Shown: in pieces, positions 1 through 10,224 of the stretch | Layout of the letters: the number at the start of each line of letters is the position of its first letter | How positions within the stretch are numbered: the stretch's first letter is position 1 | Assembly (NCBI GenBank): GCA_938003545.1 | Contig: CALKXY010000013.1 | Span: 30,248 to 94,247, forward strand | From: an uncultured Caulobacterales bacterium | GTDB lineage: Bacteria; Pseudomonadota; Alphaproteobacteria; Caulobacterales; Maricaulaceae | Reading direction: 5' to 3' | Length of the DNA: 64,000 nucleotides | The notes under the pieces: model-generated | Told to the model about the DNA's origin: nothing | The model's database searches: none | The model's input: only the letters and a program-made list of their open reading frames with translations | Position numbers and translations under genes: made by a program

Positions 1-281
1 GTCTTAGGCATTTCGACCCAGAGGCGTTGAATGTTTTCAGCCGATAAAAGAGAGGCTGATTTAATGACCTCAGGCGTGCCATCCGCATTGAGGGATGTCG
101 GGTGATTGGCACTCACACCGAACAGTGCGCAAAGGACAGACACGACGACCAGAAATAAAATCAGATAGAAGAAGATAAAAACAGGGTCGGGTAACTTATT
201 CCCCGTCCGTTCCACCCAGGCCAGAAACCCTTTTGCGGGGTCTTTCGGTTTTGAGGATAGGTCTTGATTTGAATTGGACAT
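1..281 (-). CDS. AbgT family (p-aminobenzoyl-glutamate) transporter, N-terminal part, truncated by the window edge
   Basis: Reverse-strand reading from the ATG at 281: MSNSNQDLSSKPKDPAKGFLAWVERTGNKLPDPVFIFFYLILFLVVVSVLCALFGVSANHP..., resembling the AbgT N-terminus (WVERxGNKLPDP followed by a TM helix). Not in the ORF track because it runs off the window. Confidence 0.75.
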   Translation of the reverse strand, partial: MSNSNQDLSSKPKDPAKGFLAWVERTGNKLPDPVFIFFYLILFLVVVSVLCALFGVSANHPTSLNADGTPEVIKSASLLSAENIQRLWVEMPK

Positions 282-656
282 TAGAAAACCCCTGAAACGT
301 ATAACAACTGTTAAAACGTTTCTTGTCATCGACGCAAGGACGCGCTGCGGGAGAGTTTAGTATTCTGGCGATAGTTAAAACTATCACATATGAGCTTTGT
401 TTTATTCCGATTGAAATGACACGCTTTGAAAGAAGTCATGACACCTCGACTCGCAAGCCTTTGTGTAAAAAATAGTCAAGCGAGATAAAACACGTGACAA
501 ATTTTCATCACCTCCCTGCAGTTTTGATCATTGGCGATCATGATGTGTGACTCCTCTTATTTGGAAAATATATGAAGCGTGTGCGGGGACATAAGTCCGC
601 CGTCATAGTGGCAATAAGATAAATCTTTTGCTGAAAGCCAGAATTAAGGAAAGACA

Positions 657-1028
657 ATGTCTACCAAAGATACATTTAAATACCCTACATCTGCATCGAA
701 GATCAAAAAGTGCCTTGCTGTATGTTTTGTCGCAGCGACAAGCCTTTCTTTCGTACAATCAGCAACAGCTTATGAGGTAAATATCACGGAGCATTCCGTT
801 GAAATTGGACGAGTGGCCTTGAAAACGGAAGCAGGTCTTCAGGAAACATATCAGCGGCTGGTTAAGAAGGCAGAACGTGTTTGCAGATTGGGAACAACAG
901 TCAATGATGAAGGACGTGTCATTTCTTTTGAGGCCTGCAAATCCAATTTATTGGAGCAATTTGTAGAAAGTATCGAAGAGAAAACGCTTATCGCATATCA
1001 TAAAGAAATGGTCGGGGCTGCGACATAA
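657..1028 (+). CDS. UrcA family protein (secreted, signal peptide)
   Basis: Signal peptide and UrcA-like pattern: V.I......L.T..GL...Y.RL...A..VC, second Cys near the C-terminus. Confidence 0.65.
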   Translation: MSTKDTFKYPTSASKIKKCLAVCFVAATSLSFVQSATAYEVNITEHSVEIGRVALKTEAGLQETYQRLVKKAERVCRLGTTVNDEGRVISFEACKSNLLEQFVESIEEKTLIAYHKEMVGAAT

Positions 1029-1055
1029 GAGATCATAAGAGGCATTTTTGCATAA

Positions 1056-1081
1056 AAGGGCCGCATATGTTGCGGCCTTTC
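1056..1081 (+). terminator. Rho-independent terminator downstream of the UrcA-like gene
   Basis: Perfect stem GGCCGCA-tatgt-TGCGGCC followed by TTT. Confidence 0.6.
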
Positions 1082-1154
1082 GCGTGTTTATGGGTCACGA
1101 GGTAAACGCACTTTACCTCTCGCCATGTGCTGTTGGACCACCTATCTTCACCGC

Positions 1155-2105
1155 ATGAGCAAAAAGACCGAAATATTTGAATTTGATGATGCTGATTTGG
1201 TGCGTCGTTTGTGTGGGGCCAACCATGCAAACCTCGCGCTGATCGAAGAGGCTTTTAAGGTTTATATCGAGGCTCCCGGTGCCGCCGTGCATATCAATGG
1301 TGATGGCCCATCCGTTGCGCGCGCGGGCGAGCTGGTCAAAGAAATTTATCAACGTCTTGAGCGCGGTTGGCCGTGTGGGCCGACAGATATACGCGCGCTA
1401 ATCCGCGCTATGGGGAAAGGCAAAGTCAAAGCCGCGACCGTTGATGCCATAATTCCGTTTCCGCGCCGCAGCCCGATTGTACCGAAAACGCCGCGCCAAG
1501 AAAAATTTATTCATGCCATGCGTGATCAGACGATTACATTTGGTGTGGGTCCAGCGGGCACAGGGAAGACGTTTCTTGCGACGGCTTATGGCGCGTCTCT
1601 TTTGGCACGCGGCGAAATCACAAAGTTCATTGCGTGCCGTCCTGCGGTTGAAGCGGGCGAGCGGCTCGGGTTTTTGCCGGGCGATTTGAATGAGAAAGTC
1701 GATCCATATATGCAACCCATCTGGGATGCATTGCATATGGTGTTGGGCAAGGATGAAGTTGATCGCCGCCGCGCAACGGGGGATATCGAAATCGCGCCAC
1801 TGGCGTTTATGCGTGGACGGACATTGTCCGATGCTTTCGTTGTGATTGATGAAGCGCAGAATGCAACAATACCGCAGATGAAAATGGTGCTGACGCGCCT
1901 CGGGGAACGCGCGAAATATGCGGTCACGGGTGATATCACCCAGACGGACCTACCGCGCGGGCAAACCTCGGGCTTGGCTCATGCCCTCGGTATTTTGGAA
2001 GGCATCAAAGGGATTGAGCAGATCAAATTCCTCTCCAGCGACGTCGTCCGCCATCCGCTCGTCGGCAAGATTGTGAATGCTTATGAAAGTGGTCCGAAGG
2101 ATTAG
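1155..2105 (+). CDS. phoH: PhoH family ATPase
   Basis: GVGPAGTGKTFLA Walker A, VIDEAQNATIPQMKMVLTRLG, VTGDITQTDLP. Start chosen at MSKKTEIFEFDD within ORF 1125..2105. Confidence 0.93.
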   Translation: MSKKTEIFEFDDADLVRRLCGANHANLALIEEAFKVYIEAPGAAVHINGDGPSVARAGELVKEIYQRLERGWPCGPTDIRALIRAMGKGKVKAATVDAIIPFPRRSPIVPKTPRQEKFIHAMRDQTITFGVGPAGTGKTFLATAYGASLLARGEITKFIACRPAVEAGERLGFLPGDLNEKVDPYMQPIWDALHMVLGKDEVDRRRATGDIEIAPLAFMRGRTLSDAFVVIDEAQNATIPQMKMVLTRLGERAKYAVTGDITQTDLPRGQTSGLAHALGILEGIKGIEQIKFLSSDVVRHPLVGKIVNAYESGPKD

Positions 2106-2128
2106 AGGTTTGGCTGTATGGGCTCGCT

Positions 2129-2578
2129 ATGAAATGCGTCATCGACATTGCGGAAAAATCAGACGACTGGCCCCCTTGTTGTGACAGGATCGTGGCGCGC
2201 GCAGTGAATGCAGGCGAATGCCAACTCGAAGACCCGCGCGGCGGTGAGCTCTCCGTTGTGCTGACGGATGACGCGCAGGTGCAGGCTTTAAACCGCGACT
2301 ACCGGGGCAAAGATAAACCGACGAATGTGCTGTCCTTCCCGCAAACGGGTGAATTATTGGGCGACATTGTTTTAGCCCACGAGACGGTGGTCCGTGAAGC
2401 CGCGGATAAAGGCGTGCCGTTCGAGACGCACTTCACGCATCTCGTCATCCATGGCTGGCTGCATTTACAAGGTTTTGACCATGAAACTGAAGTTGAAGCT
2501 GTCGAGATGGAGTCCATTGAAATTGCAGCCCTCGCGACGCTCGGCATTGACAACCCGTATCAGGTAAACGACGACTAA
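2129..2578 (+). CDS. ybeY: Endoribonuclease YbeY (rRNA maturation)
   Basis: LNRDYRGKDKPTNVLSFP and HLVIHGWLHLQGFDHE zinc motif; follows phoH. Confidence 0.93.
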   Translation: MKCVIDIAEKSDDWPPCCDRIVARAVNAGECQLEDPRGGELSVVLTDDAQVQALNRDYRGKDKPTNVLSFPQTGELLGDIVLAHETVVREAADKGVPFETHFTHLVIHGWLHLQGFDHETEVEAVEMESIEIAALATLGIDNPYQVNDD

Positions 2579-2585
2579 TTTTATT

Positions 2586-3533
2586 ATGACCGATGAAAGC
2601 CGACTGCCGGCACCCCAAAAACGTAGTTTACGTAATCTTCTCAAACGCCCTAACCCAGAGGCCGTTGCAACACCGCGCGCATCGGATTTATCCCAGCGCC
2701 GTATGGTGACAGCGGCAGAGCGGTTTCACCGCTTGCGCGTTGATGATGTGATGGTACCGCGCGCAAATATTGTCTCCGTTGAGAGTACGTGCACGCTCAA
2801 AGATTTGTCCGATGCATTTAAAACGGCGGGTCATTCGCGTCTGCCTGTTTATAAAGAGACGCTCGACGAGCCCACAGGCATGGTCCACATTAAAGACTTG
2901 CTGCCCTATCTGATGCTAAACGCAAAGGGCCGAACCAATAAAACCTATCCTGATAAAAAAGTCCTGCAATATATAAAGCGCGAAGTTCTCTTCGTACCGC
3001 CCTCTATGTTGGCGCAAGACTTACTCCGGCGTATGCAAGGCCGACGTATTCACATGGCGATTGTCGTAGATGAATATGGCGGCACAGATGGCCTTGTGAC
3101 GATCGAAGACCTCATCGAAACCATCGTCGGCGACATAGATGACGAACATGATGAACAAGAGCCTGAGGTTCAAATCGTTACAGGCAAGGGCGGCCGCTCT
3201 GTCTGGGAGGCGGATGCGCGTATTCATATCGACGACTTTGAAAAAGCCTTGGGCCGTGATTTCGCAACCCCAGACGAAGAAGATGATGTTGATACGTTGG
3301 GCGGGCTTATTTTTACATTGGCGGGGCGGGTGCCAGAACGCGGCGAGATAATCCGCCATGCGTCAGGCCTAGAATTTGAAGTCATGGATGCAGATTCCCG
3401 TCGTGTGAAACGTCTGCGGATTTCCGACTCTAAACGCAAAATACCTGCTGCTGATGAGAGTGCCCCCAGTGAGAGTGCCTCCAGTCAGACAAAAGATAGC
3501 GCCGCATCAGACATTAAGCCTTCTGCGGGTTAA
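2586..3533 (+). CDS. corC: CorC/HlyC family CBS-domain protein
   Basis: [16 protein letters not shown], paired CBS domains, [25 protein letters not shown], transporter-associated C-terminal domain. Confidence 0.9.
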   Translation: MTDESRLPAPQKRSLRNLLKRPNPEAVATPRASDLSQRRMVTAAERFHRLRVDDVMVPRANIVSVESTCTLKDLSDAFKTAGHSRLPVYKETLDEPTGMVHIKDLLPYLMLNAKGRTNKTYPDKKVLQYIKREVLFVPPSMLAQDLLRRMQGRRIHMAIVVDEYGGTDGLVTIEDLIETIVGDIDDEHDEQEPEVQIVTGKGGRSVWEADARIHIDDFEKALGRDFATPDEEDDVDTLGGLIFTLAGRVPERGEIIRHASGLEFEVMDADSRRVKRLRISDSKRKIPAADESAPSESASSQTKDSAASDIKPSAG

Positions 3534-3536
3534 ATT

Positions 3537-5138
3537 ATGCAGATGCCGTTTTTACTAAAGTTAGACGGTTGGGCAGGTCGAGGGATAGGTGTTGGATTTG
3601 GGGCGCTGGCCGTCTTGGGACATGCCCCGTTTCATATCTGGCCGATTGCGCTTTTCTCCCTCGCCATACTTTTCGCGCGACTGCAATGGGCCGCTAAAAT
3701 TGAGCGCCCTGGGCGGCGCGGCTTTTCGGTCGCATTCTGGTGGGCCGTTGGATATTTCGCGGCAGGTACATTTTGGGTGGGCTCGGCCTTTATCGAACGC
3801 GGTGCAGAGTTCATTCCGATCATGCCGTTTATGGTTGCAGCTTTGGCGTTTCTACTCGCTGTGTTTTGGGCGCTGGCAGGCGCTTTTGCGGCCCGCACGC
3901 GCGTGTCAGATTTTTGGGCGATATTCGTTTTTGCAGCGGCTTTTACATTAGCTGAAATAACGCGCGGGCACATCTTTGGCGGATTTCCGTGGAATCTCCC
4001 TGCTTATATTTTTGAAGCTGGATCGCGCCCATCACAAGCGGCGCGTTGGCTCGGGGCTTATGGTTTGTCTGCTTTGGTCTTACTTATTAGTGCCGCGTTG
4101 GGGCGGGCCATATTCTGGCGCAAACGTGTTTACCCTGTAACAATGGCGGTCCTTCCTCTTCTCGTGATTTACGGGATTGGACATATGCGCTTGTCAAATG
4201 CTGAACTAGAGTTCCATCCTGACGTGCGCCTGCGCATTGTGTCCGTGCCATTTAAACAATCTGAAATGATGACGCCTGACACAGCCATTGGTGTGACCAA
4301 TGATTTCATTCGCGCGAGTATTTCCCCTGGTATCAAGGATGTGACTCATGTGGTCTGGCCCGAGGGGGCCGTTCGTGGGTTTGGCGGTCCAGCCATGGAT
4401 GACCCGAACTTGCTGAATGCGGTGGGTTCATTGTTTTCTGATGGAGATTCCACGCCGCCTGTGTGGCTGATGAACTCGCTTCAGACCGATATAGAGCAAG
4501 GACGCCTGCGATATTATAATGCATCCGTTGCAATTACATTTGACGCAAATGGTGTGGCGGCTGTGGCGGCGTCGAACCGAAAGCGAAAACTTGTGGCCTT
4601 TGGCGAACATATCCCATTTATGGATTGGTTCGAAGATGTGCAGTTTCCACTGATTTCGACAAATCTTGCGTCCATCTCGCCCGCAAAGAAAAAGACATTA
4701 GTTGATTTTCCTGGTCTTCCGCGTGTCTCCCCTCAGCTTTGTTACGAAGTCGCGTTTCCTGGCTTGACGCCAAATGATGCGCAAAACCCTGCGCAATTTA
4801 TCTTAAATCAATCTAATGATGCGTGGTTCGGGCGCAGCGCCGGACCAGCTCAACATGCCAATATCGCGCGATATAGAGCTATTGAAACAGGCCTACCAAT
4901 TGTGCGAGCTGCGTCGAATGGTATCAGTGGTGTATTCGACCCATATGGCCGCATTCACGGTAAGGTTGCAGTGAAGGATGTGTCTTTTCTTGATACACAC
5001 TTAATTAAACCATTGAAATTCAACAGTAAAATTAGAGTTCTTGAAATCCTGCTACTCTTGATAAGTTTATCAATATGCGTCATAAGCTCGCTCATTGGTA
5101 GACGTGGTGTGGGACTGCGTCGCGAATTTAAAAAGTAA
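3537..5138 (+). CDS. lnt: Apolipoprotein N-acyltransferase
   Basis: Multi-TM N-terminus plus nitrilase domain (VVWPEGA, AFGEHIPF, QLCYEVAFPG, NQSNDAWFG). Follows phoH-ybeY-corC. Confidence 0.93.
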   Translation: MQMPFLLKLDGWAGRGIGVGFGALAVLGHAPFHIWPIALFSLAILFARLQWAAKIERPGRRGFSVAFWWAVGYFAAGTFWVGSAFIERGAEFIPIMPFMVAALAFLLAVFWALAGAFAARTRVSDFWAIFVFAAAFTLAEITRGHIFGGFPWNLPAYIFEAGSRPSQAARWLGAYGLSALVLLISAALGRAIFWRKRVYPVTMAVLPLLVIYGIGHMRLSNAELEFHPDVRLRIVSVPFKQSEMMTPDTAIGVTNDFIRASISPGIKDVTHVVWPEGAVRGFGGPAMDDPNLLNAVGSLFSDGDSTPPVWLMNSLQTDIEQGRLRYYNASVAITFDANGVAAVAASNRKRKLVAFGEHIPFMDWFEDVQFPLISTNLASISPAKKKTLVDFPGLPRVSPQLCYEVAFPGLTPNDAQNPAQFILNQSNDAWFGRSAGPAQHANIARYRAIETGLPIVRAASNGISGVFDPYGRIHGKVAVKDVSFLDTHLIKPLKFNSKIRVLEILLLLISLSICVISSLIGRRGVGLRREFKK

Positions 5139-5229
5139 CACAAAACACGTTCGTCATCTGAGGTGGGGGCACCGAGACTTGAGTCATTGCGACTTTGGTC
5201 ATTTGGCACCGAACGTAGATGGGATAAAT

Positions 5230-5664
5230 ATGACTGAAAAACTTGGGCCACGTTCGCCGAACCCGGTGGACGTACACGTTGGTGCGCGCGTGCGCCTTCG
5301 ACGGAAAATACTTAAGATGAGTCAGGAAAAACTCGGTGAGCAGCTGGGTGTCACCTTCCAACAGGTTCAAAAATATGAACGTGGTGCAAACCGTGTTGGT
5401 GCATCCCGCCTTTGGAAACTTTCAGAGGTTCTAGATGTCCCTGTCGGATTTTTCTATGATGGTTTGTCCACGGAATATGGTGGACAATCTGACAACCCTG
5501 CTTTGTTGTCTCAAGGACCTGATAAGTCACCAATCGTCTATGACTTCATCAATTCCACCGATGGTGTAAGCCTTGCGAAGGCTGTGTTGAAAATCAAGAA
5601 TAAGGCCGTTCGTCGCCAAATTCTCGAACTCGCACGCTCTTTGGGTGATTCCGAAGAAGAATAG
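5230..5664 (+). CDS. XRE-family helix-turn-helix regulator
   Basis: VGARVRLRRKILKMSQEKLGEQLGVTFQQVQKYERGANRVGASRLWKLSEVLDVPVGFFYDG. Start at the internal ATG 5230. Confidence 0.9.
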   Translation: MTEKLGPRSPNPVDVHVGARVRLRRKILKMSQEKLGEQLGVTFQQVQKYERGANRVGASRLWKLSEVLDVPVGFFYDGLSTEYGGQSDNPALLSQGPDKSPIVYDFINSTDGVSLAKAVLKIKNKAVRRQILELARSLGDSEEE

Positions 5665-5741
5665 CACTTTATTGCGCGGCCCTTGCAGCCTATAGGCCCC
5701 TTCGTGGTCTCGGATGGGGCTTAATTTGCAATGGGTAAGGC

Positions 5742-6419
5742 ATGACCTTCGACCGCGCTTCAAATACATATCGAACATTCGGGCGGGCCAAGGGCCGCCC
5801 GCTATCTCCGCGTGTCCAAGCGGTTTGGGATGAAACACTCCCAAAACTGCAATGGGCAATTGGCGGGCCCCTTCCCGATCTTGGGGCGAAAGATGAGCTT
5901 TGGCTCGAGATCGGGTTCGGCGGCGCGGAGCATTTACTCTGGCAGGCAGAAGCCCATCCTGACATTCACCTCCTTGGTGCAGAGCCTTTTATGAATGGTG
6001 TGGCCAAAGCTGTGCGCGGCGCAGCTGAAGCTAATCTTGAAAACCTATCTTTGCATCATGGCGATGTTCGTGATGTCCTTGCGGCTTTGCCTGATAATGC
6101 GCTGTCGCGGATTTTTATTCTGTTCCCAGACCCGTGGCATAAATCCCGTCACCATAAACGCAGATTGTTGCGCTCTGAATTCATCGCAGAGCTTTACCGC
6201 GTTTTAAAGCCTGGCGGCGAGTTACGTTTTGCCTCTGACATCATACATTATGTCGACTGGACGCTAACGCGGCTCAAAAAGCATGGTGGCTGGACCTTTA
6301 CCCACGACGTCGGCTCGGATTGGCGCGTGCGCGGGGATGACTGGCCCGGCACCCGATATGAAGCCAAGGCAGGCCGCGAAGGCCGTCCTTGCCATTATTT
6401 TAAATTCCTAAAAACCTAA
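5742..6419 (+). CDS. trmB: tRNA (guanine-N7-)-methyltransferase
   Basis: WLEIGFGGAEHL, LFPDPWHKSRHHKRRL, LKPGGELRFASD. Confidence 0.93.
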   Translation: MTFDRASNTYRTFGRAKGRPLSPRVQAVWDETLPKLQWAIGGPLPDLGAKDELWLEIGFGGAEHLLWQAEAHPDIHLLGAEPFMNGVAKAVRGAAEANLENLSLHHGDVRDVLAALPDNALSRIFILFPDPWHKSRHHKRRLLRSEFIAELYRVLKPGGELRFASDIIHYVDWTLTRLKKHGGWTFTHDVGSDWRVRGDDWPGTRYEAKAGREGRPCHYFKFLKT

Positions 6420-6443
6420 CCCAAACTTAGAACTGGAACCGCT

Positions 6444-7157
6444 ATGCGTCCGAATAACCGTGCCTTGGATCAACTCCGCGATGTCTCCTTTGAAACAGGC
6501 GCTAACGCCTATGCCGAAGGGTCCTGCTTGGTGAAATTTGGCGGAACACATGTATTATGCACAGCCAGTATCGACGAAGGCATCCCGCGCTGGCTCAAAG
6601 GTAAAGGTCGCGGCTGGGTTACGGCAGAATATGGTATGCTTCCGCGCTCCACACATACACGAAATTCCCGTGAAGCCGCGCGTGGTAAGCAAAGCGGACG
6701 GACGATTGAAATTTCTCGTTTGATTGGACGTAGCTTGCGGGCCGTGATCGACTTAGAAAAATTAGGCGAACGCCAAATCATCATTGATTGTGATGTTATG
6801 CAAGCCGATGGCGGAACACGCACAGCGTCAATTTCTGGTGGATGGGTCGCACTTTGGTTGGCCTGCGAGAAACTTGTGACGGATGGTGAGTTGACGGAAA
6901 ACCCTGTCTTCGCAAATATGGCCGCCGTGTCTTGCGGTATCGTCGACAGCACTTGCCGTCTAGATCTGGAATATACCGAAGACAGCGCGGCTCAAGCTGA
7001 TGCTAACTTTGTTCTGACAGACAAAGGTGGCATTATTGAAGTCCAAGCCAGCGCCGAAGACACGCCGTTTTCAGCGGATGAAATGTCAGAACTCACGCGT
7101 CTCGCTGTGAAGGGCATCAAAGACCTTTGTGCGTTGCAGCAAGCTACGATTAAATAA
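6444..7157 (+). CDS. rph: Ribonuclease PH
   Basis: [82 protein letters not shown]. Confidence 0.96.
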   Translation: MRPNNRALDQLRDVSFETGANAYAEGSCLVKFGGTHVLCTASIDEGIPRWLKGKGRGWVTAEYGMLPRSTHTRNSREAARGKQSGRTIEISRLIGRSLRAVIDLEKLGERQIIIDCDVMQADGGTRTASISGGWVALWLACEKLVTDGELTENPVFANMAAVSCGIVDSTCRLDLEYTEDSAAQADANFVLTDKGGIIEVQASAEDTPFSADEMSELTRLAVKGIKDLCALQQATIK

Positions 7158-7182
7158 CTCTCCCGTAAATCGGATTTTCCTC

Positions 7183-8745
7183 ATGACTGACCGCCACACG
7201 CTTTTGTCTTCAATCGCATCCGAAGCCGACCGCGATATCTCTATTGCATCGCTTTTTGAGGCAGAGACAGATCGGTTGTCGCGGTTCGTTATGCGTGAAG
7301 GTCCGTTGCGGGCTGATTTTTCCAAACAGGCCTTGGATGACGCGGCTTTGGCGGCGTTGCTAGATCTCGCGGCGAAATGCGATTTGGAAGAATGGCGCGC
7401 GAAACTTTTCTCGGGCGAACGGGTGAATACATCCGAAGACCGGGCCGTGCTTCACATGGCCCTACGCGGTGTTGGCGGAACGGCAGAGAATAAAGCTGAA
7501 GTTGCGGCAATGCGTCAGCGTCTGGCGGATTATGCCGACGCCATTCGCAGCGAAGGTAAGTTTAAAAATATCATTCACATCGGGATCGGCGGATCAGACC
7601 TCGGACCTCGCCTTGTTGCAGATGCGTTCGAAGCCAGTGCAGACCAAGCCCTTACTTTGCGTTTTGCAGAAAATGTTGACGGTGCATCAGTCAATGATGC
7701 GGTCAAAGGTTTGAACCCTGCGGAAACTTTAGCCGTTGTTGTCTCCAAGTCTTTCGGGACACAAGAAACGAAAATGAACGGCGAATCCGTGCGCGATTGG
7801 TTGGGCGAATTTGGCAGCTCAAATATGATTGCCGTGACGGCCAACCGCGATGGGGCCGAAGCCTTTGGCATATCAGGCGAGAATATCTTTGATTTTTGGG
7901 ATTGGGTTGGCGGACGCTATTCCGTTTGGTCTGCGGTCGGTTTGTCTTTGCAAATCGCATATGGTCCTGACGTCTTTGCCGATTTCCTCGACGGTGCGCG
8001 GGCGATGGATTTACATTTCCGCGATCAACCATTGCAGGAAAACTTGCCGGTCATGATGGCGTTGGTTGGCATATGGAATCGCAATGGCCTTGGTTATGGG
8101 TCGCAAGCCGTCATTCCTTATGCGCGTCGCTTGCGTAAATTCTCGGCCTTTCTCCAGCAGTTAGAAATGGAAAGTAACGGAAAATCCGCAACACGCGCAG
8201 GCAAAGCCACGACTCTAACCTGCCCTGTCATCTGGGGCGATGAAGGTACAAATGGTCAGCACGCCTTTTTCCAATGGTTGCATCAGGGGCCAAGCGAAGG
8301 CCGATATGGCGGCGCGCCCGTCGATTTCGTGGCTGTCCTAAAAGACCACGAAGATCGTCCTGCGCATCATACGGCGCTCCTTGCGAATTGTTTCGCACAA
8401 TCCGAAGCCTTGATGTTGGGTAAATCCGAAGATGTTGTGCGCGCAGAAATGGGCGGTCATGCGGATGTAGACGCGCTCGCGCCGCAAAAATCTTTTCCGG
8501 GTAATCGTCCATCAACGACACTTACACTGGACGCGTTATCGCCAAATGCTTTGGGTCATTTGATTGCGCTTTATGAGCATAAGACATTTGTCCAAGGTGT
8601 GATCTGGGATGTGAATAGCTTTGATCAATGGGGTGTGCAGTTGGGGAAAGTTCTCGCGACAACGATCTTGGACGAGATGGATGCAGGCCAATCCGGCATC
8701 CACGATGCATCGACCACTGCGTTGATGCAGCTAGCAATATCATAA
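7183..8745 (+). CDS. pgi: Glucose-6-phosphate isomerase
   Basis: HIGIGGSDLGPRL, VVSKSFGTQETKMN, GRYSVWSAVGL, WGDEGTNGQHAFFQWLHQG, EHKTFVQGVIWDVNSFDQWGVQLGK. Start at the internal ATG 7183. Confidence 0.96.
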   Translation: MTDRHTLLSSIASEADRDISIASLFEAETDRLSRFVMREGPLRADFSKQALDDAALAALLDLAAKCDLEEWRAKLFSGERVNTSEDRAVLHMALRGVGGTAENKAEVAAMRQRLADYADAIRSEGKFKNIIHIGIGGSDLGPRLVADAFEASADQALTLRFAENVDGASVNDAVKGLNPAETLAVVVSKSFGTQETKMNGESVRDWLGEFGSSNMIAVTANRDGAEAFGISGENIFDFWDWVGGRYSVWSAVGLSLQIAYGPDVFADFLDGARAMDLHFRDQPLQENLPVMMALVGIWNRNGLGYGSQAVIPYARRLRKFSAFLQQLEMESNGKSATRAGKATTLTCPVIWGDEGTNGQHAFFQWLHQGPSEGRYGGAPVDFVAVLKDHEDRPAHHTALLANCFAQSEALMLGKSEDVVRAEMGGHADVDALAPQKSFPGNRPSTTLTLDALSPNALGHLIALYEHKTFVQGVIWDVNSFDQWGVQLGKVLATTILDEMDAGQSGIHDASTTALMQLAIS

Positions 8746-8754
8746 TTTAAGTGC

Positions 8755-8874
8755 GGTAGTTAGGGCGGGCAGGGACCTACGTTGGGGGCAACCAGTGTAG
8801 CTCAACCTGCCCAGGCTACTGACGTTCATCCCCCCAGATGTGGACGCCTGTAACCTTGAAAATTTATTAAGGTT
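8755..8874 (+). ncRNA. Candidate structured RNA (possible three-way junction and downstream hairpin) in the pgi-DUF2167 spacer
   Basis: Hand fold: P1 8755-8767/8845-8855 (imperfect); P2 GGGCAGG 8767-8773 / CCTGCCC 8806-8812, containing CTAC/GTAG and GTTG-GGGG-CAAC; P3 CATC 8827-8830 / GATG 8837-8840 with loop CCCCCA. Downstream AACCTT/AAGGTT hairpin then T-rich. No folding program run. Confidence 0.4.
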
Positions 8875-8965
8875 TTTAAGCTGAATGCAAACTGAACATC
8901 TTTTGATCTAGCTCTAGACAGTGCCGAGCTACACGCCTAGCGTGTTGTTAAAATAGGGACTCATC

Positions 8966-9973
8966 ATGACTGACTTTAAAAAATGGACAACGTTTGTTGT
9001 TGTCTCACTCTTCGCGTTGACTTCATCGCAGGGTTTAGCTGCCGCTCAAGAGGCGACGTTGGAAAATCAAGTCAATGAGACTTTGCCACTCCTACCGATA
9101 TATGAACTAAATGCTGACACTTATGAAACAGAGGCAGAGAAAATAGAAGTCGAAGCCAGCATTGCGGAGGTAAATAATTTCAATGCTTCACTCTCGCCAA
9201 AGACAGGCGAAATAGAGCTCGCAAAAGCAGGCGTAACCTTAAATATGGGCGAGACACATTATTACTTAAATGCAAAAGATTCGCAGAAAATCCTTGTTGA
9301 TTTATGGGAAAACCCAGAAAATCCAAATGTTTTGGGAATGATTTTTGAACGTAATACAGACGGATATTCAAATGAATATGCCGTTGCAATTTATTTTGAA
9401 GCCACAGGTTATGTGTCTGATGAAGATGCGGCAACAATCGATTATGATGACCTACTTAAAGACATGAAAAAGCAAACGAAGCTAGAATCTAAAATGCGGA
9501 TTGCAGAAGGTTACGGCGGTTTAGAATTAATAGGCTGGGGTGCGAATCCAAAATATGATGCCGAAAACCATAATGTATCATGGGCGCAACTGATTAAATT
9601 CGAAGGCTATGACACAAATACACTCAATTATAATATGAGGTTTTTGGGTAGGAAGGGCGTTTTAGAATTTAATTATATAGCAGATGAAGAATCATTGCCT
9701 GTCTTGGAGGATGTCATGCCGACCATGTCTGAAATGGCCGCGTTTAAACCTGGGCACCAATATACGGACTTTAATCCTGCGACAGATAAAATAGCGACTT
9801 ATGGAGTAGCCGGCTTGGTAGCAGGGGGTGTTGTTGCCAAAAAACTGGGTCTTTTAGGTGTATTGCTACTGTTCCTAAAAAAGGGATGGATATTGATTAT
9901 TGCGGCTTTGGCGTTTGGCAGACGATTTTTTATGTCGATTTTCCGAGGCAAGTCTAGCGAAACAGGCGTATAA
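8966..9973 (+). CDS. DUF2167 family membrane protein
   Basis: Signal peptide, beta-rich domain with ...GLELIGWGANPKYDAENHNVSWAQLIKFEG..., C-terminal TM segments typical of DUF2167. Confidence 0.8.
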   Translation: MTDFKKWTTFVVVSLFALTSSQGLAAAQEATLENQVNETLPLLPIYELNADTYETEAEKIEVEASIAEVNNFNASLSPKTGEIELAKAGVTLNMGETHYYLNAKDSQKILVDLWENPENPNVLGMIFERNTDGYSNEYAVAIYFEATGYVSDEDAATIDYDDLLKDMKKQTKLESKMRIAEGYGGLELIGWGANPKYDAENHNVSWAQLIKFEGYDTNTLNYNMRFLGRKGVLEFNYIADEESLPVLEDVMPTMSEMAAFKPGHQYTDFNPATDKIATYGVAGLVAGGVVAKKLGLLGVLLLFLKKGWILIIAALAFGRRFFMSIFRGKSSETGV

Positions 9974-10224
9974 GACCTGTGGGACTCCGACGGGTCTGAT
10001 GTTGACGTTATACGTGATTTTATTCGGCGCACCAATGTGACGCGAATTCCATTTATCGACCAGACGCTCTTGTCGATGTCTATGCTTAGCTCATATGGAA
10101 AGGGATTTAACCCCAAACACCTAGCTCAGCCCTGCTTCGTTAATCGCGACGACTTGATCCATGAAAATGGTGTCTGCGGGAATCTAGTCTTTCCTCTTGC
10201 GCTTTGGCGCAGTAGGACGCGCAT

